From Candidatus Saccharicenans sp. (GTDB taxonomy: Bacteria; Acidobacteriota; Aminicenantia; Aminicenantales; Saccharicenantaceae), in the NCBI GenBank assembly GCA_024653215.1, contig JANLFU010000004.1, positions 191,001 to 255,000 on the forward strand: DNA of 64,000 nucleotides. Direction: 5' to 3'. Made by a program: the position numbers and the translations under genes. Every line of letters begins with the position of its first letter. The first letter of the stretch is position 1. The notes under the pieces are model-generated. The model saw only the letters and a list, made by a program, of their open reading frames with translations, searched no databases and was not told the DNA's origin. Positions 57,294 to 64,000 of the stretch are shown here, one piece after another.

Positions 57294-58001
57294 ATGGCCG
57301 GAGCCCCTGAAATTCTCGATTATGAAAACCTGAAAAAATTCTGCCTGGAAGAGCTAGGCCTTGACCTGTTCGGTGTGGCTGATATCAAAAAAGTACGATC
57401 AACTTTCTCTTTCTCTCCTGGCCTGGCCGACCGCTATGATTATGCCATTTCCCTGGGAAGAGAAGTTCTGCTTTCTGTCCTGGATGATATTAAGGATGCG
57501 CCCACTTCCCTGTATTTCCATCATTACCGCCAGCTCAATGCCTTTCTTGACAGGGTCGCCCTGGAGCTTGCGGCCCTGATTAACTCCCACGGCTACCTGG
57601 CCCTGCCCGTGGCCGCCTCCCAGGTAACCGACTGGAAGAATCAAAAAGCTCACCTGTCTCACAAAAAGATCGGTCAGTTAGCCGGGCTGGGCTGGCTCGG
57701 CAGGAATAACCTTCTGGTCAACCCCGTCCTCGGGGCCCGCTTCCGCCTTGTGACCGTTCTTACCAATCTTCCCCTTAAAACCGACTCGCCACTGTCTTTT
57801 GGTTGCGGGGACTGCCACCGCTGCCAGCGGGTCTGCCCGGCCGGTGCTATTAAAGATGATCCCTCTGAGTTTGACCACCTGGCCTGCTTTGCCAAATTGA
57901 AAGAATTCCGGGACAGGGGCCTGGTGGGCCAGTACATCTGTGGAATCTGTGTCAAGGCCTGCTATGGACAGAAACGGATTGAAGACCTGGAACACAGGTA
58001 A
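57294..58001 (+). CDS. QueG-like 4Fe-4S protein, short form
   Basis: A 235-residue iron-sulfur protein related to epoxyqueuosine reductase. Seen: the core LPVAASQVTDWKNQKAHLSHK, AGLGWLGRNNLLV and GARFRLVTVLTN, then two clusters: CGDCHRCQRVCP and ICGICVKACYG. True QueG is about 380 residues with a cobalamin-binding N-terminus and HEAT repeats; this protein has only the central part, so it may be a ferredoxin-like relative with a different job. ATG 57294 has no strong ribosome site. Confidence 0.8.
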   Translation: MAGAPEILDYENLKKFCLEELGLDLFGVADIKKVRSTFSFSPGLADRYDYAISLGREVLLSVLDDIKDAPTSLYFHHYRQLNAFLDRVALELAALINSHGYLALPVAASQVTDWKNQKAHLSHKKIGQLAGLGWLGRNNLLVNPVLGARFRLVTVLTNLPLKTDSPLSFGCGDCHRCQRVCPAGAIKDDPSEFDHLACFAKLKEFRDRGLVGQYICGICVKACYGQKRIEDLEHR

Positions 58002-58143
58002 CCTTTCTTCTGGTGCGCCTAAAATTAGCCGTCCGGGGATAAAGCCTCTGTGCCGGCAAAGAAATTAGGAAGAATTGCGTTAGTCCGATTTTTAGAGTTC
58101 AGAAGGGTCTTTATTGGGAAAAAATCAGGTTTGGTCGACCTGC

Positions 58144-58719
58144 CTACCTTTTCACGCAGGGAATCCAGATTTCAGTTTTCTGGCCACTGGAACTGACTCG
58201 AGATGGGTCAGGGTCGAGGTATCTTTCCAGGATGGGGCCAGCCTGAGAATAGCCATTTTCTTCCAGCCACTCCTGGATCGTGGTTATCGTTTCCCCGATG
58301 GTATCGTAAGGTCCCTGGTGAACGCTGACTGCCACCTGGCTGAAGACCCACTGTTTCTTTTCAAGCGGGGCCAGGACCTGGGCTTGCTCGTTTATGGGAA
58401 AGCCGATTTCCCAGCGCATCCTATCCGGGTCGGCCAGCCCTGCGTCTCCGTAATAGATTCCTATCATTGCTCCCGTCGGGAAAACGTTCTGGTTCTGCAT
58501 GTGCTGCATCAGTTCACCCACGGTCGCTTCAATTTCTGAAAAAGAGCCTTCCCGGCCCAGCGAGCAATAAACAAAAGGCTCGACCGTGCGAATTTCAACT
58601 TTCCCCGGAGCAGGCAGCTGTTGCGTTCTGGGAGCTGACAGATCGCTTGAAAAAACCAGGTTAAAGGTTAAAGTGATGCAAAAAATAAAGATAATTAATT
58701 TCGCCTGACTATTTTTCAT
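58144..58719 (-). CDS. Exported GyrI-like effector-binding domain protein
   Basis: A 191-residue protein: signal peptide (LIIFIFCITLTFNLVFS), then one GyrI-like/AraC effector-binding domain of about 150 residues (VEIRTVEPFVYCSLGREGSF, AMIGIYYGD, EIGFPI, VAVSVHQGPYDTIGETI, EIWIPC). This fold binds small hydrophobic molecules and is normally cytosolic and joined to a regulator; export is unusual. GAGGAGAAAAAATG shows a good ribosome site. Confidence 0.8.
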   Translation of the reverse strand: MKNSQAKLIIFIFCITLTFNLVFSSDLSAPRTQQLPAPGKVEIRTVEPFVYCSLGREGSFSEIEATVGELMQHMQNQNVFPTGAMIGIYYGDAGLADPDRMRWEIGFPINEQAQVLAPLEKKQWVFSQVAVSVHQGPYDTIGETITTIQEWLEENGYSQAGPILERYLDPDPSRVSSSGQKTEIWIPCVKR

Positions 58720-58876
58720 TTTTTCTCCTCTGCCTGAATCATCAATATCTTAACATTTTAGTCGACGCCGATAAAGTTTTTGAGAAGACGCATAGATTTT
58801 TTCGCAAGTAAATACTTTCTGGTCTGCTTTAACCATGTGATAATAAAACAGTTAAAAATAAGACCAAAATTATCGA

Positions 58877-58893
58877 TGCACAAAAAATGTGCA
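58877..58893. repeat. 17-base palindrome TGCACA-N5-TGTGCA
   Basis: TGCACA (58877-58882) and TGTGCA (58888-58893) are perfect inverted copies around five A. The size and symmetry are those of a dimeric repressor or activator site. Confidence 0.45.
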
Positions 58894-58945
58894 ATTTACC
58901 ACATCTTATTAAAATTCAATATCATAGGTGATTTTTCATCCGGGA

Positions 58946-58978
58946 TTTCCACAAACTTTTGCACAGTAATTGTGGAAA
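58946..58978. repeat. Inverted TTTCCACAA / TTGTGGAAA pair
   Basis: TTTCCACAA (58946-58954) and TTGTGGAAA (58970-58978) are perfect 9-bp inverted copies, 15 bases apart. Read on the minus strand the second gives TTTTCCACA, one mismatch from the DnaA box TTATCCACA. Confidence 0.45.
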
Positions 58979-59166
58979 ATTTTCTGGCTCATTATTTTAT
59001 CGCAATAAGAACGAGCTCTTCATAAAATCTCAGACATATTTTGATAATGAAAAATCAAGAGTTGTCACGCATTTAAATCAATGGTTTGAGCAAAAAATTT
59101 TTATATTTCGAATCGCAATCAAATAAAGAATTTATCTGATGTTCAAGTTTAGATAACTATTTCACC

Positions 59167-61578
59167 TCATTTTTTCTTAACATACCTGTCAAACCATTCA
59201 ATCATTTCAGCCAGCACATGCAACACCGATTCCCGGGCCGAATAGCCATGGCTTTCATACGGTAGCATGACCAGCCTGGCCGTGGCCCCGAATCCTTTCA
59301 GGGCGGCAAATAATCTTTCAGACTGGATCGGGAACGTACCAGAGTTATTGTCAGCTTCACCGTGAATCAACAGGATTGGTTCGTTTATCTTGTTGGCATA
59401 CATGAACGGGGAGACTTTCAGGTAGAGGTCGGGCGCTTCCCAGAGGGTCCTCCTTTCATTCTGAAAGCCGAATGGAGTCAGGGTTCGATTATAGGCCCCA
59501 CTCCTGGCAATGCCGGCGGCAAACAGGTCAGAATGGGCCAGCAGGTTGGCCGTCATGAAGGCCCCGTAACTATGGCCGCCGACTCCAACCCTCTTGCGGT
59601 CGGCGATTCCCATCTGGTCCAGTACATCTATGGCAGCCTTAGCGTTGGCCACGATCTGTGGAATAAAGGTGTCGTTCATCGTCTTGGGGTCTCCGACCAC
59701 CGGCATCTGGGCGTTGTCAAGGACGGCATATCCCTGGGTCAGGAAGAAAAGCTGGCTGGCTCCCCGGTAAAAAGTAAACCTGTAGGGAGAGCCGCGAACC
59801 TGCCCGGCGGTGGCCGGGTCGTTGTATTCCATGGGATAAGCCCAGACCACTACCGGTAGCCTTTCCCCCTCTTTATAGCCAGGAGGCAAATACAGCGTGC
59901 CGGACAGCTCCACCCCGTCATCTCTCCTGTACTTGATCAATTGCTTCTTGACCGCCGTCAGTTGTGGAGCCGGGTCGGCAAAGGAAGTCAGGGCAGTCTT
60001 CTTCCGGGTCTTAAGTTCGACCAGGTAATAGTTTGGCGGGACAGTCGGGGACTCAAAACTGGTTATGATTCGCTCCCGGCTGTTACCGGCAAAAGCCACG
60101 AAGCTCTCGTAGACACCGCGAGCGCAGTGGAACAGCCTGGTCTTTTTCAACGTCTTCAGGTTGAACCTGTCCAGGAATGGCCTGTCGCCCTCTGGTGAAG
60201 CGCCGTTTCCGTTGAGGTAAATGAAATCACCATCCTGAAGGGCGATCAGGTCTCCTGAATTCGTCGGGACCATCACCGGCCGTCCCGGGTCGTTGTACTG
60301 GTCCTGGGCGCTCAGGTCAAAGATTTTCCTGAGGGCTCCCGGCCGAGCTGAATCAAAATGGTAGGTTGTGCGCCACCTCTTTCTCCATTCAAATTCGTTG
60401 ACCAGTCCCTGCCCCGGCTGGCCCAGCCAGATTATTCCCTGGAATCTCTGGGGAAGCCTGAAAAGTTCAACCGGGTCGCCGGTGAAGGGCGCCTCCAGGG
60501 CCAGCACCCTATCCCTGTGTTCGGCTGCCTTTTCCGGGTCACCGCCGTCCAGGGCTTCCACCCAGACCAGGGTGGCTGGCTTCAAGGGCTGCCAGCCGGC
60601 CGAACGCGGACCGGTGGGCACGCCGTTCCTTGGGACTTCTTCGGCCGCCGGCAGGTCGGCGATTACTTTTACTGGCTGTCCCCGGTCATCCCAGATTTCC
60701 AGGGTATGCGGGAAAGATGAATAGGGGACGCTGTAAGAGAATGGTTTCTTGATTTTTTTGACCAGCAGGAACTTGCCGTCGGGCGAGGGCGTTACGAACT
60801 GATATATTCCGGGTGAGCCAATTTTTTGTAGTTGACCGGTTTTCAGGTCCAGCCTGGCCACCTGCGCCGTGGCATAATACTCAAAAAGCTTTTCGTCGTA
60901 CGGGGTGCGCAGTAGGTCCTGGAAGGTGGCTACCTGGGCGAATTTCCCCGAGGTTTCCTGTATATTCGGTCCAACCGGGACCCGGGGAGCGGCTGGCTCC
61001 GGGCCCCGTCCTTCAGGGTTGCTCATGATGAGCAGGCTCTGGCTGTCCGGCCACCAGGCAAAGCCGTCCGAAGCCACGGAATTCAGTTCGGGCCCGAAGA
61101 CCTTTCTGGCCTGTCCGGTTCTGGCCTCGGCCACCCACAGTTCCTGTCCATTATCCAGGTACCGCGGGAAGGCGAGCAGCTTTCCGTCGGGCGACCATTC
61201 GGGTGAACCATACCTCGGTTCTTCAGGAATATTAACTGGAATTTCCCTGCCGGACTTGATGTCTTTCAGAACGAACCTGGTGAAAGTGCGCAAGACCTGC
61301 CTGCTGTTATTATGTGGCGTGATCCTGATGCCGGCCAGCCGGTAAAAGGGCCGGCTCACTTCCTCGATAGAGGGCATGGACTCGTAGTAGCTGAGGAGCA
61401 TCGTCTGCCGGGTGGGGTCAAAGCTGACCATGGGCAGGGGAGGAGCGCTCAGTATGTCCACTATCTCTTTGGGTGGGAGCTTATAAGGTTCCTGGGCTAC
61501 GAGCTGTATGGGGTTGGCAGTAATAATTAAAAGCAAGGCCAGGAAAGGAATTATAAACGGGGATTTTTGCCTTTTCAT
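59167..61578 (-). CDS. Secreted S9 (prolyl oligopeptidase) family peptidase
   Basis: An 803-residue serine peptidase. Signal peptide (FIIPFLALLLIITANPIQLVAQ), a beta-propeller N-terminal region with WSPDGKLLAFP and PSPDGKFLLVKK blades, and a C-terminal alpha/beta hydrolase. The triad is visible: Ser in GGHSYGAFM, Asp in HGEADNN, His in YESHGY. The pattern resembles glutamyl-type S9 peptidases of the acylaminoacyl/DPP group. I start at ATG 61576-61578 behind GGAGGATAAT; the open frame continues 26 codons without a signal. Probable role: uptake of peptides after external digestion. Confidence 0.9.
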   Translation of the reverse strand: MKRQKSPFIIPFLALLLIITANPIQLVAQEPYKLPPKEIVDILSAPPLPMVSFDPTRQTMLLSYYESMPSIEEVSRPFYRLAGIRITPHNNSRQVLRTFTRFVLKDIKSGREIPVNIPEEPRYGSPEWSPDGKLLAFPRYLDNGQELWVAEARTGQARKVFGPELNSVASDGFAWWPDSQSLLIMSNPEGRGPEPAAPRVPVGPNIQETSGKFAQVATFQDLLRTPYDEKLFEYYATAQVARLDLKTGQLQKIGSPGIYQFVTPSPDGKFLLVKKIKKPFSYSVPYSSFPHTLEIWDDRGQPVKVIADLPAAEEVPRNGVPTGPRSAGWQPLKPATLVWVEALDGGDPEKAAEHRDRVLALEAPFTGDPVELFRLPQRFQGIIWLGQPGQGLVNEFEWRKRWRTTYHFDSARPGALRKIFDLSAQDQYNDPGRPVMVPTNSGDLIALQDGDFIYLNGNGASPEGDRPFLDRFNLKTLKKTRLFHCARGVYESFVAFAGNSRERIITSFESPTVPPNYYLVELKTRKKTALTSFADPAPQLTAVKKQLIKYRRDDGVELSGTLYLPPGYKEGERLPVVVWAYPMEYNDPATAGQVRGSPYRFTFYRGASQLFFLTQGYAVLDNAQMPVVGDPKTMNDTFIPQIVANAKAAIDVLDQMGIADRKRVGVGGHSYGAFMTANLLAHSDLFAAGIARSGAYNRTLTPFGFQNERRTLWEAPDLYLKVSPFMYANKINEPILLIHGEADNNSGTFPIQSERLFAALKGFGATARLVMLPYESHGYSARESVLHVLAEMIEWFDRYVKKK

Positions 61579-61931
61579 ATTATCCTCCTTCTCTTTGTCA
61601 AAAGAAAAATTCTGGCATGAGATATTTTTTATAAAATATGCGATGACTTTATGCAATCAAAAATTAAGTCTGAGCAAACAGGGCTAAACAGGGCGAGGAT
61701 TGTTTTAATTAATTATAAAATTATAGTTTTTTGAAATGGGGGCAAGCATAAAGGAAATGATTAGTACCTTTAACGCATTCAATAATCTTTGCAGTCGAAG
61801 AATTCAGGGAAAGAGCGGTAAGAAATATGATATGTCATAAATGATTGACATTTTTGGAATGGTAATTTCGATTGTAAAGATCTTAATGCTTTTTGTTCTT
61901 TCTTCTCTTCTCGCTTCCCCGATTCCTTCCA
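61579..61931. other. AT-rich intergenic region without a supported gene
   Basis: About 350 bases between the S9 peptidase start and the stop of the pilin-like gene, AT-rich, with no ribosome-site-backed frame. A plus-strand TTGACA at about 61847 faces no plus-strand gene. Likely holds the peptidase promoter, which I cannot pin down. Confidence 0.45.
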
Positions 61932-62393
61932 TCATTCCATGGCGGTAATTTTAATCCGGCCGGTTATGGCCACGGTCACCTGGTAGGCCCCGCTGTCGTT
62001 TCGGATTTTTATGGTGGCCAGGCCGGAGACCGTCCCCTGCGGATAGAAGACCGGGGCGTTATTGGCGGTGACCTCCACTCCTTCCAGCAGTTCCCGGCTC
62101 CTGTTAAACCATTGTGCCAGTTCGCTGTTGTATTCGGCCAGTTCGCAAAAGCTCCCGTCAAAGCTGACCCTGACCGGCACCTGGCGCTGCACCGAGCGGA
62201 AGCGGGCCAGGGACAGGCTGGAATGAACCTTGCGGACGGCCACTTCCAGCAGGTGTTTCTTGTTGTTGAGCTTGAAGGAAGAACCGATAAGAAACAGGAG
62301 GGCCACGATTGATAAGCCCACCGTCGTTTCCAGGAGAGAGAACCCTTCTCGTTTCTTTTTGCTTGATTTCTTCATCATTTTGATGGCCTCCAT
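61932..62393 (-). CDS. Type IV pilin-like prepilin (GspH/FimT type)
   Basis: A 153-residue pseudopilin. The leader MEAIKMMKKSSKKKREG ends at the prepilin peptidase site G|FSLLETTVGLSIVALL, with the conserved Glu five residues after cleavage and a hydrophobic helix. The rest (VRKVHSSLSLARFRSVQRQVPVRV...) matches GspH/FimT minor pilins. It overlaps the upstream PilX-like gene by 19 bases, same strand. Confidence 0.87.
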   Translation of the reverse strand: MEAIKMMKKSSKKKREGFSLLETTVGLSIVALLFLIGSSFKLNNKKHLLEVAVRKVHSSLSLARFRSVQRQVPVRVSFDGSFCELAEYNSELAQWFNRSRELLEGVEVTANNAPVFYPQGTVSGLATIKIRNDSGAYQVTVAITGRIKITAME

Positions 62394-64000
62394 TCCAGGA
62401 TCTTGATGTGGCTCAGGTGGAGTAAAGCGACCTCCGAGTAGACCCGGAGGTCGGGTTCTGAAAGTGAGGGTTGAGTCATCGGCAGAAGGTTAAAGTTAAA
62501 GATGGCGATTTCATTTTGGCCAGTGTCCAGGGCCGTGGCCGCCAGCGAACCGATTATGTTGATATCGGCTGGGGCCTCATCCGAAAATCCCTGCCCGCCG
62601 GCTATCAAACTGGCCTCGACGATTGCTTTCCTGCCCGCTTCTCCCAGAAGGCTTATCCCGGCGTTTACCATTTCTTCTGACTGGAAGTCTTTGCCGGTGG
62701 ACCAGATGATAAGTTGCGACTGCTTGCTTCTGAGGTAGGGCAGGCCTTCTCTCCAGTCGAGGCCGTCTGAAAAAAGGTTCGAAGTTAGATTGATGTTTCC
62801 GGAACAGACAATCGTCAGCTTCAGGCCGCTCAGAAAAGCCGGGGTGCTTTCCTCATTAACCTGTTTAAGAAACCTGGAACCGTCGGGGCGGCCAGCAGCC
62901 AGCTCCAGCACCCGGCCGTTTATCATGATTAGTGGGACCGGCAACTCGTTGAAGTCCTGACGGCCGGAAGGGGAGATGAAAGAAGTCTTAGCGGTCGACG
63001 GATTGAAACGAAGAAGCCAGAGAGATTCACCCTGCTGAAACTGGATGACCTGGAAACCACTGTCAATTCCCAGCAAGAGCTGGTTCAGGTCTCCCTGGAC
63101 GTAAATACCTCCCGGCCCCAGGCTGTCCTGGACCAGGTAAACCCCATCCGGGATGGGGTCGTTTCCCGGCTCCAGTCTTAGCGCCTGTCGCAGAAGCCAG
63201 TTTGGTAGCGAATCCGGCTTCAAGATCTTCAGGCCGCGGGCCAGAAGAGGCAGGGCATCGTCGGGGATGAATTTCCGGGTCAGGGTCTTGAGCCCTGAGG
63301 CCACAGTCGCTCCCGGCTGAAGGTTCTTGACCTTGATTTTATGCAGGTCCTCTTTTTGAATCCCGTCCTTATTAACCGCAGCCGGGACCTGGTCCAGGGG
63401 CAGGTGCCCGGCCAGCAGGACCAGTTCGCATTTGAGCTCTTCGACCCTGGTCCCGGCAAATCCCCGCACCCGCCCGCTGGATTTTATGTTAAACCCGAAG
63501 GTTGCTTTCAGGTAATGTTCTTCTGAATAAAGTTCTGCCAGGCCGGCAGAGGAATTTGTTTCCCAGCCCAGGCCTGAAAAATCGTCCTCCTGGCCGGTGC
63601 TTCCCGCTTCCAGCAGAGGCTGGATAATTTCCCGGCCCTTTGATTCCGGGGCCTGTTGCATGGCTTGAAATAGTTCTTCGCTGATTTCTGGTTCGGAAAA
63701 AATCGTCGCGGTCCTGGTCTCCACCCGGTTCCAGGCCTGCTTGATTCCGTTCTCGGTGGCAAAAGAGGTGAGGCGGGTAGCTTTTCGAAGGCCATAAGTC
63801 TTCAAGAAAAGACCAGAATTAACCAGGAGGCCGGTTCCCAGGGTCATCAGGATGGCCATGACCAGGAGGCAGACCATCAGGGCCGAGCCCCGCGGAGTTC
63901 TAAGCGGTTTAAAGTGGTCTGGGCGACGATTTATTTCCCTGTCGAAAAGAGTCCGTCCGGGCGGAGTAGATTCTGTTGATAGAAGGTATTTAAGATGATT
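62375..64000 (-). CDS. PilX-like minor pilin or pilus assembly protein, 5' end beyond the window
   Basis: The frame is open from the stop at 62375 to the right window edge. An internal ATG at 63875-63877 is preceded in frame by codons for TPRGSAL, so the hydrophobic start RGSALMVCLLVMAILMTLGTGLLV is the usual PilX-type prepilin N-terminus and the true start lies off the window: there is no ATG, GTG or TTG in the 41 upstream codons. The remaining 470 residues are a long extracellular part with no motif I recognise. It overlaps the GspH/FimT-like gene. Confidence 0.75.
   Translation of the reverse strand, partial: NHLKYLLSTESTPPGRTLFDREINRRPDHFKPLRTPRGSALMVCLLVMAILMTLGTGLLVNSGLFLKTYGLRKATRLTSFATENGIKQAWNRVETRTATIFSEPEISEELFQAMQQAPESKGREIIQPLLEAGSTGQEDDFSGLGWETNSSAGLAELYSEEHYLKATFGFNIKSSGRVRGFAGTRVEELKCELVLLAGHLPLDQVPAAVNKDGIQKEDLHKIKVKNLQPGATVASGLKTLTRKFIPDDALPLLARGLKILKPDSLPNWLLRQALRLEPGNDPIPDGVYLVQDSLGPGGIYVQGDLNQLLLGIDSGFQVIQFQQGESLWLLRFNPSTAKTSFISPSGRQDFNELPVPLIMINGRVLELAAGRPDGSRFLKQVNEESTPAFLSGLKLTIVCSGNINLTSNLFSDGLDWREGLPYLRSKQSQLIIWSTGKDFQSEEMVNAGISLLGEAGRKAIVEASLIAGGQGFSDEAPADINIIGSLAATALDTGQNEIAIFNFNLLPMTQPSLSEPDLRVYSEVALLHLSHIKILEWRPSK

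Larger units (their letters stand above)
58720..59166. other. AT-rich gene-free region with palindromes and DnaA-box-like sites
   Basis: About 450 bases between two minus-strand genes, clearly more AT-rich than the flanks. Short frames here (for example 58780-59025 plus) lack ribosome sites and sensible sequence. It holds the two inverted repeats listed separately. It could be a control region or a foreign remnant. Confidence 0.5.

Noticed and set aside
58780..59025. An 81-aa plus-strand ORF in the AT-rich island
   Set aside because: No ribosome site, no recognisable sequence, composition of non-coding AT-rich DNA.
58720..59166. Replication origin
   Set aside because: Only one or two imperfect DnaA-box-like sites and no dnaA, dnaN or gyrB neighbours.
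61840..61880. Plus-strand promoter with TTGACA
   Set aside because: No plus-strand gene follows and the -10 position is poor.

Overview
The window looks like an ordinary chromosomal stretch from a Gram-negative-type, GC-rich, uncultured-lineage bacterium. Signs of an outer envelope are SurA-like and other parvulin isomerases, an EnvC/S41/YibQ-type cell-division operon, lipoproteins with lipoboxes, a predicted CBM9/beta-barrel protein and type IV pilus-like prepilins. The gene mix (split F-type ATP synthase operon with two b subunits, many secreted S9/CBM9-type proteins, TPR-CHAT proteins, pyruvoyl arginine decarboxylase) reminds me of Candidatus Aminicenantes/Acidobacteriota; that placement is inference and no rRNA or other phylogenetic marker was used to test it. 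I see no rRNA, tRNA, CRISPR array, phage or intact insertion sequence.

Layout. 1-2161: end of an unknown gene, then a KtrB/KtrA potassium uptake pair. 2141-8802: a DUF1998-type DEAD/H helicase facing uvrA, holB (delta prime) and the PSP1/RicT gene. 8820-11282: an ECF sigma/anti-sigma pair on the minus strand, and divergent to it a 62-aa ORF translationally coupled to an HD-GYP protein. 11304-15812: ftsK, rsmA and a glutamate-type symporter on the minus strand. 15963-18571: a degenerate receiver protein, accD and folC. 18648-25037: the ATP synthase operon (b', b, delta, alpha, gamma, beta, epsilon) followed by a TrmN6-like methyltransferase; subunits a and c are absent. 25146-33391: a VKOR-DsbA fusion, a saccharopine-dehydrogenase-like protein and several secreted proteins of unclear role. 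33392-41029: a CBM9/DUF5916 protein, mfd and two parvulin isomerases. 41071-47962: pyruvoyl arginine decarboxylase, a lipoprotein, the YibQ-S41-EnvC operon, glycerate kinase and a small unknown gene. 47976-56393: a peroxiredoxin-like protein and the TPR-CHAT/ECF sigma/anti-sigma locus. 56573-64000: ndk, a QueG-like ferredoxin-type protein, a secreted GyrI-like protein, an S9 peptidase and two pilin-like genes, the last running off the window.

The most interesting region is 48800-56540. Two paralogous secreted TPR-CHAT proteins, both with an intact His/Cys dyad 47 residues apart, flank and partly share an operon with an ECF sigma factor and a membrane-spanning zinc-finger anti-sigma factor. 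The order on the minus strand is: consensus-like promoter, small secreted protein, TPR-CHAT with a C-terminal membrane anchor, sigma, anti-sigma. By analogy with TPR-CHAT proteases that act on sigma-factor inhibitors (Craspase, type III-E CRISPR), I infer a CRISPR-free envelope-signalling system in which a CHAT protease could cleave the outer part of the anti-sigma factor. Both TPR-CHAT genes also carry a sharply AT-rich block inside the TPR region.

Other oddities are proteins whose catalytic or regulatory parts are missing: a UvrA without the insertion domain, a receiver with Glu in place of the phospho-acceptor Asp, an S41 protease without its Ser/Lys dyad, an EnvC-like LytM domain without zinc ligands, and an ATP synthase epsilon subunit without its C-terminal inhibitory helices.
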